The position numbers and the translations under genes are program-made. This document shows positions 1-7,284 of a stretch of DNA of 12,065 bases, in pieces. Each line of letters opens with the position of its first letter. Position 1 is the stretch's first letter. The DNA lies in assembly GCA_965370045.1 (NCBI GenBank), contig CBDUSI010000133.1, forward strand, positions 1 to 12,065, written 5' to 3'. Below the pieces are notes generated by a model. The model worked only from the letters and a program-made list of their open reading frames with translations. It was not told the origin of the DNA and did not search any database. Source of the DNA: CAZONU01 sp965370045 (lineage in GTDB: Bacteria > Planctomycetota > SZUA-567 > JAKLDR01).

Positions 1-1932
1 CTTCTTCTCCGGCTTCTCTTCAGCCTTCTTTTCGACCTTTTCCTCTACCTTTTCCTCTACCTTTTCCTCTACCTTTTCCTCTACCGCGGGTTTTTCCTCT
101 TCGGCCTTCTCCTCCGCGGCGGGCTTCTCTTCCTCGGTCTTCTCCTCGCCACCGAAGAGCGCGTGGTCCGAGAGCGAGGAAGCCAGGCTCTCGCCGCTGA
201 CGCTGTCCGCCCGGTACTTGGCGATGTCCACGATGGAGGCCTCCGTGGGCCCCTGCGCGGGCTTGGTCTTATCCAGCTTGCGGTCGGGCTCCGAGAGGGC
301 CTTGATGGACAGGCCGATCTTGCGGGCCACCGGATCGACATTGATGACCTTGACCTCGACCTCCTGGTCGGGCTTGACCACGTCCTCGGGATTGGCGACC
401 TTGTCAGTGGACATCTCGCTGATGTGCAGCAGCCCCTCGAGGTTGCCCTCGATCTCCACGAAGGCCCCGAAGCTGGTCAGCTTGGTGACCTTGCCCTTGA
501 TGACCTGCCCGACCTGGAAGCGCTCCGGGATGACGGTCTGCCAGGGATCGTCCTCCAGCTGCTTGATGCCCAGGGACACGCGCTTGCGCTCCTGGTCCAC
601 GCTGAGGACCACGGCCTCGACATCGTCACCCTTCTGGAGCAGGGCCGAGGGGTGGGAGAGCTTCTTGGTCCAGCTCATGTCCGAAACGTGCAGCAGGCCG
701 TCGACGCCCTCCTCGATCTCGATGAAGGCGCCGTAGTTGGTAAGGTTGCGGACCTTGCCCTTGACCTGGGTGCCCGGCGGGTACTTCTCCTGCACCTTGG
801 TCCAGGGGTTGTCTTCGGTCTGCTTCATGCCCAGGCTGATCTCCTGGCGGTCGGGGTTGAGGTCCAGGACCAGGCAGTCCACCACGTCGCCGGTGTTGAC
901 CACCTCGCTGGGATGGCCGACCTGCTTGGTCCAGCTCATCTCCGAGATATGCACCAGGCCCTCGACGCCCTCCTCCAGCTTGACGAAGGCCCCGTAGGGC
1001 ATGATGTTGACCACCTCGCCCTTGACGCGCGTGCCGGCCGGGTAGCGGTCGGGCACGGTCTGCCAGGGGTTGGGGGTGAGCTGCTTGAGGCCCAGGGAGA
1101 TGCGCTCGCGCTCGGGGTTGAAGTCCAGCACCTGGACCTCCACCAGGGAGTCCACCGAGACCACCTCGCTGGGGTGGTTGACCCGGCCCCAGGACATGTC
1201 GGTGATGTGCAGCAGTCCGTCGACCCCGCCGAGGTCGATGAAGGCCCCGAAGTCGGTGATGTTCTTGACCACCCCGCGGCGGATCTCCCCGATGCGGATG
1301 TTCTCGAACAGCGCCTTCTTCATCTTCTCGCGCTCCTCCTCGAGGAGGCGGCGGCGGCTGATGACGATGTTGCGGCGGTCCTCGTCGATCTTGATGATCT
1401 TGGCGTCGATCTCCCGGCCGATGTACTCGCCCACGTCGCCCACCCGGCGGATGTCCACCTGGCTGGCCGGCAGGAATACCAGGACGCCGATGTCCACCAG
1501 GAGGCCGCCCTTGATCTTGCGCACGCAGCGGCCCTTGACGGTGTCGCCCACCTTGTGGGTCTCGATGACCCGCTCCCAGCCGCGGATGCGGTCGGCCTTG
1601 CGCTTGGAAAGCACCACCGCGCCGCTGCCGTCCTCCACCGCGTCCAGGAACACCTCCACCACGGTGCCGGGCTCGATGCTATCGGCGGAGTCGAACTCGT
1701 GCTTGTCGACGAAGCCCTCGGACTTGTAGCCGATGTCCACCACCACGTCGTCGCCGGCGGTGCCCAGCACCCGACCCTTGACGATAGAGCCGGGCGAGAA
1801 CTCGCTGACCGACTGCTCGCAGAGTTCCATCACCGCCTCGGCGGTCATGCCCTCCAACGCGGCGTCCACTTCCTTCTCTACGTCCTCTTGCTTGAGCCCT
1901 GCGGGGCTCTTCCAGAAATCAGGATTGGCCAT
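1..1932 (-). CDS. rpsA: 30S ribosomal protein S1, C-terminus beyond left edge
   Basis: Ribosomal protein S1 binds mRNA on the 30S subunit and helps initiate translation of structured or weak-SD messages. Reading down from ATG 1932-1930 gives 644 codons with no stop before the window edge, so the gene is partial. Six S1 (OB-fold) domains are visible at about residues 44-110, 128-195, 212-283, 300-370, 386-457 and 472-541. Domains 3-6 carry the typical YGAF/FGAF core followed by GLLHIS or GLVHIS. The N-terminal segment (DFWKSPAGLK and the following acidic helix) precedes domain 1, where family members contact protein S2. After domain 6 comes a low-complexity tail of more than 100 residues rich in Glu and Lys, with four consecutive VEEK units at residues 617-632. 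E. coli S1 has 557 residues, so this one is long. A GGGAG Shine-Dalgarno (1942-1946) lies 9 bases before the ATG. The start overlaps the end of the cmk-plsC gene by 14 bases, which suggests translational coupling. Identity is near certain; the tail length is unknown. Confidence 0.97.
   Translation of the reverse strand, partial: MANPDFWKSPAGLKQEDVEKEVDAALEGMTAEAVMELCEQSVSEFSPGSIVKGRVLGTAGDDVVVDIGYKSEGFVDKHEFDSADSIEPGTVVEVFLDAVEDGSGAVVLSKRKADRIRGWERVIETHKVGDTVKGRCVRKIKGGLLVDIGVLVFLPASQVDIRRVGDVGEYIGREIDAKIIKIDEDRRNIVISRRRLLEEEREKMKKALFENIRIGEIRRGVVKNITDFGAFIDLGGVDGLLHITDMSWGRVNHPSEVVSVDSLVEVQVLDFNPERERISLGLKQLTPNPWQTVPDRYPAGTRVKGEVVNIMPYGAFVKLEEGVEGLVHISEMSWTKQVGHPSEVVNTGDVVDCLVLDLNPDRQEISLGMKQTEDNPWTKVQEKYPPGTQVKGKVRNLTNYGAFIEIEEGVDGLLHVSDMSWTKKLSHPSALLQKGDDVEAVVLSVDQERKRVSLGIKQLEDDPWQTVIPERFQVGQVIKGKVTKLTSFGAFVEIEGNLEGLLHISEMSTDKVANPEDVVKPDQEVEVKVINVDPVARKIGLSIKALSEPDRKLDKTKPAQGPTEASIVDIAKYRADSVSGESLASSLSDHALFGGEEKTEEEKPAAEEKAEEEKPAVEEKVEEKVEEKVEEKVEKKAEEKPEKK
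37..84. repeat. Perfect 12-bp tandem repeat, four copies, in rpsA tail
   Basis: Four identical copies of cttttcctctac stand head to tail at 37-48, 49-60, 61-72 and 73-84. The 12-bp period keeps the reading frame, and each copy encodes Val-Glu-Glu-Lys on the minus strand. A diverged fifth unit (25-36, encoding VEKK) follows in the coding direction, and less regular EEK-rich units precede it. Exact identity at the DNA level, including synonymous positions, points to recent copy-number expansion by slippage rather than only selection for charged residues. Confidence 0.95.
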
Positions 1933-3448
1933 TTCTCAATGCTCCCGGGGTAATTTCCGGTGATCCCGTACCGGATTCCCCATCCAAAGAGTTCCCATCG
2001 TCGGGCCCGGACCGTCCCGTGGTCCGGGCTTCTTTTTCCGCGGCGGCTCGCGGGGGATCGACTGGGGACGGCCCGACAGGGGCCTCCCCGACGCGCCGTG
2101 CGGGCGCGCTCCGCGTGCCGAGCGGTCTGAGCTCGAATGCCTTTCTCTCCAGTTCCTCCAGCGCCGCCTGCAGCCGCTCGGTGAGCTTCTCGGCGCGCTG
2201 GCGGCGGCTGCCCTCCCCGTCCGCGGGAGGCGCGATCGGCTTTCCGTAAAGGATGCTCACCGGCGCCGGCCGGGGCAGCCTCCCCGTGCGCGGCCAAACC
2301 TCGAAAGCCCCGTGGATGTATACGGGCATGACCGCCACGCCGGCGCGCATCGCCAGCGAAGCCACCCCGGGCTTGAGCCGCTGGAGGCCGCCGTCCGAGG
2401 TGCGGGTGCCCTCGGGAAACAGAGTCAGCAACCAGCCGGCGCGCAGCACCGCCTCGGCGCGCCGCAGGGCGCTGCGGTCGGACTCGCCGCGGCCCAGGGG
2501 CATGGCCCCCACGCTCCTCAGCAGCCAGCCGAGCGGCGAGAAGGCGAACAGGGTGCTCCGGGCCAGGTAGCGGCTCTCGCGCGCCAGCATGCAGCAGACC
2601 AGCGGGGGGTCCAGGTAGCTCTGGTGGTTGCAGGCCATGATCAGCCCGCCATCGGCGGGGACGTTCTCCATCCCCCAGGTCCGCAGGCGCGTGAAGCTGC
2701 GCAGGGCCACCCGGCAAATCAGCCGGCAGAAGCGGTACCAGAGCCCGACCCGCGACGCGCTGGCCGTCCTCGCCTTCCCCAGCCGCTCGCGGGCCAGCCC
2801 GGCCAGGCGGTCGGCCGTTTCCTCGACGCTGCGCCCGCCGGTGTCGACCAGCACCGCGTCCTCGGCCCGCCGGAGCGGGGCGACCTCGCGGCCAAGGTCC
2901 GACTCGTCGCGGGCGGCTTCCTGCCGCTGGACCTCCTCCCGGCTGATGCTCTCCCCGCGGGCGGCCAGCTCGCGCCAACGGCGCTCGGCGCGGACCTCGA
3001 TGGCGGCGTCCAGGTAGAACTTCACTTCCGCGTCGGGAAAGATCACCGTGCCGATGTCCCGGCCCTCCATGACCACCGGAGAGCGCTCGGCGAAGGCGCG
3101 CTGCACCGGCCGCAGGGCGCTGCGGACCTGGGGCGAACGCGCCGCGTACTTGACCTGGGCGGTAAGCTCCGCGGTGCGAATGTCCTCGCTGACCTCGCGG
3201 TCGCCGCTGAAGACCCGCACGCCGTCGTCGGCCGGCTCGAAACGGACGTCTATCTCGGCGACCAGCGCGGCCAGGGCGGCCTCATCGGCGAGGTCCACCC
3301 CGCGCTCGATGGCCAGCAGGGTCAGCGTGCGGTAGAGCGCGCCGGTGTCGACATGGGTATAGCCCAGGCGGCGCGCGAGCAAGCGCGCAGCGGTGCTCTT
3401 GCCGCTGCCGGCAGGGCCATCAATCGTTATTACTGGATGATTTGACAC
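1919..3448 (-). CDS. cmk: Cytidylate kinase fused to 1-acylglycerol-3-phosphate acyltransferase (PlsC)
   Basis: This is a two-domain enzyme of about 509 residues. The first ~225 residues are CMP/dCMP kinase, which phosphorylates CMP with ATP: P-loop GPAGSGKST (11-19), VDTGALYR (33-40) and EGRDIGT (128-134) with the following FYLDA. After a short linker comes a PlsC-type domain, which acylates lysophosphatidic acid to phosphatidic acid at the membrane: NHQSYLD (274-280, the NHx4D catalytic motif), GAMPLGRG, FPEGTRT (344-350) and VMPVYIHG (373-380). The last ~75 residues are Pro/Ala/Gly-rich and resemble no domain I know. The frame is open up to a GTG at 3478, but I prefer GTG 3448, where SNHPVITIDGP matches usual CMK N-termini; the putative promoter would leave only about 14 bases before 3478. 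Neither start has a convincing Shine-Dalgarno. The gene overlaps rpsA by 14 bases. Separate cmk and plsC genes next to rpsA are a known arrangement; here they are one polypeptide. Both domains look catalytically intact. Confidence 0.95.
   Translation of the reverse strand: MSNHPVITIDGPAGSGKSTAARLLARRLGYTHVDTGALYRTLTLLAIERGVDLADEAALAALVAEIDVRFEPADDGVRVFSGDREVSEDIRTAELTAQVKYAARSPQVRSALRPVQRAFAERSPVVMEGRDIGTVIFPDAEVKFYLDAAIEVRAERRWRELAARGESISREEVQRQEAARDESDLGREVAPLRRAEDAVLVDTGGRSVEETADRLAGLARERLGKARTASASRVGLWYRFCRLICRVALRSFTRLRTWGMENVPADGGLIMACNHQSYLDPPLVCCMLARESRYLARSTLFAFSPLGWLLRSVGAMPLGRGESDRSALRRAEAVLRAGWLLTLFPEGTRTSDGGLQRLKPGVASLAMRAGVAVMPVYIHGAFEVWPRTGRLPRPAPVSILYGKPIAPPADGEGSRRQRAEKLTERLQAALEELERKAFELRPLGTRSAPARRVGEAPVGPSPVDPPRAAAEKEARTTGRSGPDDGNSLDGESGTGSPEITPGALRNGQS
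1942..1946 (-). promoter_or_regulatory. rpsA ribosome binding site inside the upstream gene
   Basis: The minus strand reads GGGAG nine bases before the rpsA ATG. It lies within the last codons of the cmk-plsC reading frame, which terminates at 1919-1921 inside rpsA. Ribosomes finishing the upstream gene would therefore cover the rpsA start, consistent with coupled translation. Confidence 0.7.
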
Positions 3449-3498
3449 ATGCGGCGCCCGCCCAAGTGCCTTCCCCACCGGAGCAGGATCTGGAAGAG

Positions 3499-3526
3499 AT
3501 TATAATCCCGACGGTTAGAGGCGCAA
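3499..3526 (-). promoter_or_regulatory. Sigma70-like promoter for cmk-plsC and rpsA
   Basis: On the minus strand a perfect TATAAT -10 box (3499-3504) lies 16 bases downstream of TTGCGC (3521-3526), a weak -35 match. Transcription would begin near 3492, between the SUKH gene and cmk-plsC. This is the only strong -10-like sequence in that gap. The -10 alone is convincing; the -35 is poor. Found by eye, not by scoring. Confidence 0.5.
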
Positions 3527-3555
3527 GTGCAGGTTGGGGCCGGGTATTGCTGGCC

Positions 3556-4008
3556 CTATCTGTTTGGTTTCGACCGCCGCTGTCCCTTCTCACGAGCCCT
3601 GGCTATTTTCTCCAATCGCCTGCGGGCTTGCTCCAGAATGTAATCCAGCGATTTCGACCACTTCCTGGTTCTGCTCGTTTCGTGATCCCACACCCGGACC
3701 TCGGCAAGAAGCGCAACACCCGTCTTGGGCAAGACCAGTTGGTCTCCATAGTCATTCACGGCAATGGAGACCAAATCCTCGCCCATTGTCGGCCAGCGGC
3801 CCTTGGTGTTCTCGTAGACGATATCGTTGCTGGTCTTCCGCGGATTGCCCGGATCAAACACCGGAAGGAACCGCCAACTCCCGGGCAACTCCATGCCATT
3901 CAAGACCAGCCAGATATCCCTCAATTGACGCGGGAATCGGACGGCGAGCGTCTTCTCGGCCGCGTCGATGTTCTCGGGTCCGGTTCCCAGGTTCGACGGC
4001 GCATTCAT
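3556..4008 (-). CDS. SMI1/KNR4 (SUKH) family protein
   Basis: A 150-residue soluble protein with the SMI1/KNR4 (SUKH-1) pattern. An N-terminal helix with an E..L...FP..LRD.....NG block spans about residues 14-42. This is followed by VNDYGDQLVL (84-93), VRVWDHET (104-111) and a closing helix beginning SLDYILEQ (120-127). The end is strongly basic (about ten Arg/Lys in the last 23 residues). In bacteria this family is best known as immunity proteins against polymorphic or contact-dependent toxins, but many members stand alone with unknown roles. No toxin gene is visible here. The ATG at 4008 has GGGAG nine bases upstream. The gene begins 31 bases after the TRAP permease stop, so it may be co-transcribed. 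GC is about 56% over four 60-base lines counted by eye, against 72-77% in two lines counted in the flanking TRAP gene, which suggests acquisition. Family assignment is good; the biological role is inference. Confidence 0.85.
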   Translation of the reverse strand: MNAPSNLGTGPENIDAAEKTLAVRFPRQLRDIWLVLNGMELPGSWRFLPVFDPGNPRKTSNDIVYENTKGRWPTMGEDLVSIAVNDYGDQLVLPKTGVALLAEVRVWDHETSRTRKWSKSLDYILEQARRRLEKIARAREKGQRRSKPNR

Positions 4009-4039
4009 CTCAAGTTTCTCCCATAAGCCCTCAGCGCTG

Positions 4040-6187
4040 CTAGCCGGCCTCGGGTGGCTTCTCCCCGCCGAAGAGCTTCCGTGAAAGCCGCTCCCAGGTC
4101 CCGGATCCGGGCGGGAGCGTCTCTCCTCGCCGGGGCCACTGCAGCAGGAAAACCGCGCCGTAGATCGCCAGGCCGAGGGCGTAAGCGAAGTACTTGTGGG
4201 GCAGGTGCAGGAGGCCGCTGAAATATCCGGGAGCCAGCATCACCCAGGTCACCAGCGCCAGCATCAGCGACTCGTGGACGCGGTTCCTGGCGATGGTGTA
4301 CCACTGGGTCAGCGCCGCGAAGGCGAACATGCCCACGGTGCTGGCCCCGAAGACCACCGCGGCCTGCCACCAGGAGTTGATCTTCCAGAGCAGCAGATCG
4401 GTGTTGAAGATGAAGAAGAACGGCAGTATCGCCGTGCGCAGGTCGTAGATGAAACCGCGCACCCCGGTGGGGATGGGTTTGCTCTTGGCCACCGCCGCGG
4501 CCGCGTAGGCGGCCAGGCCCACCGGCGGGGTGTCGTCGGCCAGGATTCCGAAGAAGAAGCAGAAGAGATGCGCGGCGACCGGTGGGATATCCATCCCCAT
4601 CTTGGCGCCGAGCTCGATGATCACGCCAGCGATCAGCGAGGCCATCACCAGATAGGTGGCGGTGGTGGGCAGGCCCATGCCCAGGACCAGCGAGGCGATG
4701 GCGGTGAAGACCAGCACCAGGATAAAGGAGTTGCCGGAGACGGACTCGACCATCCCGGTGATCCTCTCGCCCAGGCCCAAGCTAACCACCCCGACGATGA
4801 TCCCGGCGGCCGCGCAGGCCACGCCGATGCCCATCATGCTCCGGCCGCCGGTCACCAGGCTCTCCCACAGCTTGCCGCCGGCGTCCTTGAGCCCGGCCAA
4901 CAACGACCCGCCGGAAAGCCAGGCCTTGATCACGCTGCGCAGCACAATCAGCCCGGCCAGCGCTACTATCGCCCAGAAGGCGGAGTACTCCGGGGTCTTC
5001 CGCCAGTAGGTGAGCAGGCTGACCAGGAGCCCCAGGGGAACCAGGAATTGCCATCCGGAGCGCAGCACCCCCCAGAAGCGGGGGATCTGCTCCCGGGGCA
5101 TGGGCTTGAGGCCCAGCTTGAGGGCCTCCAGGTGGGTGATGTAGATCAGCGCCAGGTAGGAGACCACTGCGGGGATGAAGGCGGCCTTGACCACCCCCAG
5201 GTAGTCCATCCCGCAATACTCGGCGATGATGAAGGCCGCCGCGCCCATGATCGGGGGCATCAGCTGCCCATTGGTGCTGGCCGCCACCTCGATGGCCGCG
5301 GCCTTCTCGGCGGGGTAGCCGCTCTGCTTCATGAGCGGAATGGTGAAGGTCCCGGTGGTCACCACGTTGGCGATGCTCGAGCCAGAAACCATCCCGGTGA
5401 GCCCGCTGGCCAGCACCGCGGCCTTGGCCGGCCCGCCCCGAAAGCGACCTACCAGCGAGTAGGCCAGCTGCACGAAGAAGCGCCCGCCGCCGGACTTCTC
5501 CAGCATGCTCCCGAAGAGCACGAAGAGGAACACCGTGGAGGCCGAGACCCGCAACGGAATGCCGTAAAGTCCCTCGGTGGACATGGTCTCCTGGCCGATC
5601 AGGTGCCCCAGATCCTTGGCCGCCTGGAAGAAGGGACCGGGCATGTAGGGCGCCAGGAACAGCGCGTAGAGGACGAAGGCCCCGGCTATGACCGTCAGCG
5701 CCGGACCCAGCGCGCGCCGCGCGGCCTCCAGGACCACGACCAGGAGGATCACCCCGAAGACTATGTCCCGCGCGATGGGCCGCCCCACCCGGCCGGCCAC
5801 GCCCTCGTAGTCCAGGACGAAGGAGTAGAGCGCGGCCAGCACCGCCGCCGCCGCCAGGAGGATGTCGGCCAGCGGGATGCGGTCGGTGGCCGACAGAAAG
5901 GAGAGAAAACGCGGCAGCGGCTTCCTGGGCTTCTTGACCGCGGCGCAGCTGAAGAAGACCAGCGCGCCGGCGAAGGCCAGGTGCACGGACCTGACGATGT
6001 CGCTCCGCAACAGAACGAAGTAGGGCAGGGAAAGCTGGAAGAGCGACCAACTCGCCGCGGTGAGGGGAATGATCCAGCGGGTCCAGCCCCGCGGGTGGCG
6101 GGCGCCGAACTCCTGATCCTCGACCAGACGCCGGGCGGCCTCCAACTCGCTGGCATTGGCTGGGGCGGCTGGCGCTTCCTGGGGCAT
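4040..6187 (-). CDS. TRAP transporter permease, fused 4TM/12TM (TAXI type)
   Basis: A 715-residue integral membrane protein combining the small (DctQ-like) and large (DctM-like) TRAP subunits in one chain, as is usual for TAXI-type systems. With the solute-binding protein it would carry out ion-gradient-driven uptake across the inner membrane. A hydrophilic N-terminus of about 35 residues is followed by many hydrophobic segments. Conserved DctM-type blocks are VSGSSIANVVTTGT (267-280), NGQLMPPIMGAAAF (306-319), GLPTTATY (505-512) and ILADDTPPVGLAAY (548-561), all expected in the transport core. A hydrophobic C-terminal extension (about 590-685) resembles the DUF3394-like end seen in many of these fusions, then a charged tail. 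The gene starts 19 bases after the binding-protein stop; the Shine-Dalgarno is weak. The substrate cannot be read from the sequence. Confidence 0.95.
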   Translation of the reverse strand: MPQEAPAAPANASELEAARRLVEDQEFGARHPRGWTRWIIPLTAASWSLFQLSLPYFVLLRSDIVRSVHLAFAGALVFFSCAAVKKPRKPLPRFLSFLSATDRIPLADILLAAAAVLAALYSFVLDYEGVAGRVGRPIARDIVFGVILLVVVLEAARRALGPALTVIAGAFVLYALFLAPYMPGPFFQAAKDLGHLIGQETMSTEGLYGIPLRVSASTVFLFVLFGSMLEKSGGGRFFVQLAYSLVGRFRGGPAKAAVLASGLTGMVSGSSIANVVTTGTFTIPLMKQSGYPAEKAAAIEVAASTNGQLMPPIMGAAAFIIAEYCGMDYLGVVKAAFIPAVVSYLALIYITHLEALKLGLKPMPREQIPRFWGVLRSGWQFLVPLGLLVSLLTYWRKTPEYSAFWAIVALAGLIVLRSVIKAWLSGGSLLAGLKDAGGKLWESLVTGGRSMMGIGVACAAAGIIVGVVSLGLGERITGMVESVSGNSFILVLVFTAIASLVLGMGLPTTATYLVMASLIAGVIIELGAKMGMDIPPVAAHLFCFFFGILADDTPPVGLAAYAAAAVAKSKPIPTGVRGFIYDLRTAILPFFFIFNTDLLLWKINSWWQAAVVFGASTVGMFAFAALTQWYTIARNRVHESLMLALVTWVMLAPGYFSGLLHLPHKYFAYALGLAIYGAVFLLQWPRRGETLPPGSGTWERLSRKLFGGEKPPEAG

Positions 6188-6206
6188 GCTCGGGCCGGCC
6201 GGGCGC

Positions 6207-7181
6207 CTACTTGTCGAGGCCGGCTTCCTTGAAGTACCGGGCCGCGCCGAGGTGACGCGGGGCCGCGTCGGGCTTGGCCATCCACTCCTTGTTCAGCGCG
6301 TCCAGCGCGGGATGCAGCTTCCTGAGGCCATCGAGGTTCTCGAAGAGCGCCTTGGTCACCGCGTGGACGGTCTCCTCGGGGACCCGGGAGGAAGTCACCA
6401 GCGTGCAGTACACTCCGATGGAGAGAACGTCGGCTTTGTCGCTGGCCTTGGGGTAGTGCTTTACCGGAACGCTGGCGACGCTGTAGTAGGGGAACTCCGC
6501 CAGGAGCTTCTCCATGCCGATGATGGGCACGAAGTGAATCGTCTGCCCGCCGGCGGTGGCCTCCTTGATGGCCGCGCTGGGGTGCCCCACCGTGTAGAAG
6601 AACGCGTCGATGCGCCCGTCCTGGAGCATGCTGCTGGCCTCGGCGGCCTTGAGGGACTCGGCGGTGATGTCCTTCTTCCAGTCGATCTTCGCGGTGCGCA
6701 ACACGTCCAGGGCGTTGCCGCGCTGGCCCGAGCCGGGGTTGCCGATGTTGACCGTCTTGCCCTTGAGGTCGGCCAGCGTCTTGATGCCCGACTTGTCGGA
6801 GGCCACCAGGGTAACCACCTCGGCGTGCAGCCGGCAAATAGAGCGCAGCTCCTTCTGGGGACCCTTGTCCTTCCACTCGGCCAGGCCCTTGAGCGCCTGG
6901 TACTGGCGGTCGGACTGCACCAAGCCGAACTCCAGGCTGCCGGACATCAGCGAGTCGACGTTGAACACCGACCCGGCGGTGGACTCCACCTCCATGATCA
7001 GCCCGAGTTCCTGGCCCTGCCCCACGAACATCTTGGCTATGGCCTTGCCCGTGGGATAGTAGACGCCGGTCATTGACCCGGTGCCGATGCGGACCGACTT
7101 GCCCTTGGTCCCGGTGGCGACCAGCACGGCGATCCCGGCGGCAACCAGCACGGCGACGATGATCACAATGGTCTTCTTCAT
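6207..7181 (-). CDS. TAXI family TRAP transporter solute-binding protein
   Basis: A 324-residue extracytoplasmic binding protein that delivers substrate to the TRAP permease encoded immediately downstream. Family hallmarks are VRIGTGSMTGVYYPTG (30-45) at the start of the mature domain, the ESTAGSVFNV segment (66-75), and TVNIGNPGSGQRGNA (143-157). The N-terminus has two lysines and a hydrophobic run (about 4-23), then VATGTKGKS, with no lipobox cysteine and no clear AxA cleavage site. The protein may therefore stay membrane-anchored or be cleaved at an atypical site. The ATG at 7181 is preceded by GGGTGAGAG, a usable Shine-Dalgarno. TAXI proteins characterised elsewhere bind compounds such as glutamate or other carboxylates, but the ligand here is unknown. 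Confidence 0.95.
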   Translation of the reverse strand: MKKTIVIIVAVLVAAGIAVLVATGTKGKSVRIGTGSMTGVYYPTGKAIAKMFVGQGQELGLIMEVESTAGSVFNVDSLMSGSLEFGLVQSDRQYQALKGLAEWKDKGPQKELRSICRLHAEVVTLVASDKSGIKTLADLKGKTVNIGNPGSGQRGNALDVLRTAKIDWKKDITAESLKAAEASSMLQDGRIDAFFYTVGHPSAAIKEATAGGQTIHFVPIIGMEKLLAEFPYYSVASVPVKHYPKASDKADVLSIGVYCTLVTSSRVPEETVHAVTKALFENLDGLRKLHPALDALNKEWMAKPDAAPRHLGAARYFKEAGLDK

Positions 7182-7255
7182 CTCTCACCCTTTCATGCGC
7201 TATCCCGGAGATCGGGGGGACGCTTCAATCTCAGGCGAAAGCCTGGCTGTTGCCC

Positions 7256-7284
7256 TTTATAGCCGCCCTGCGGCGCGACGTCAA
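7256..7284 (-). promoter_or_regulatory. Sigma70-like promoter for the TRAP operon, overlapping the upstream stop codon
   Basis: The minus strand shows TTGACG (7279-7284), a 17-base spacer, then TATAAA (7256-7261). Each box matches the sigma70 consensus at five of six positions with ideal spacing. The TGA stop of the FAD-dehydrogenase gene (7281-7283) lies inside the -35 box. Predicted transcription starts near 7249, giving a leader of about 68 bases before the binding-protein ATG. The spacer contains a GCCGC-AGG-GCGGC inverted repeat, and the leader contains a short CAGGC-TTTC-GCCTG hairpin (7232-7245). Found by eye. Confidence 0.55.

Noticed and set aside
163..1953. Plus-strand open frame of 596 codons opposite rpsA
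   Set aside because: The opposite strand encodes six S1 domains. The repetitive pattern of this frame simply mirrors the repeated S1 domains.
3537..3556. Hairpin at the end of the SUKH gene as an intrinsic terminator
   Set aside because: The stem is only five base pairs (GGGCC/GGCCC) with a ten-base loop, and no T-run follows on the minus strand.
3442..4026. Plus-strand frame opposite the SUKH gene
   Set aside because: The minus-strand frame matches SMI1/KNR4 and has a ribosome binding site; this one has no recognisable motif and overlaps the 5' end of cmk-plsC.
4196..6232. Plus-strand open frame of 678 codons opposite the TRAP permease
   Set aside because: It is antisense to a clear TRAP permease; its low-complexity His/Gln/Gly composition matches no family, and its extent follows the GC bias of the real gene.
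7232..7245. CAGGC/GCCTG inverted repeat as a riboswitch or attenuator in the TRAP leader
   Set aside because: It is a lone five-pair stem in a 68-base leader with no conserved aptamer features; chance occurrence is likely.
7262..7274. GCCGC-AGG-GCGGC hairpin after the FAD gene as a terminator
   Set aside because: No T-run follows, and it sits within the spacer of a good promoter match, so it is more likely a spacer palindrome than a terminator.
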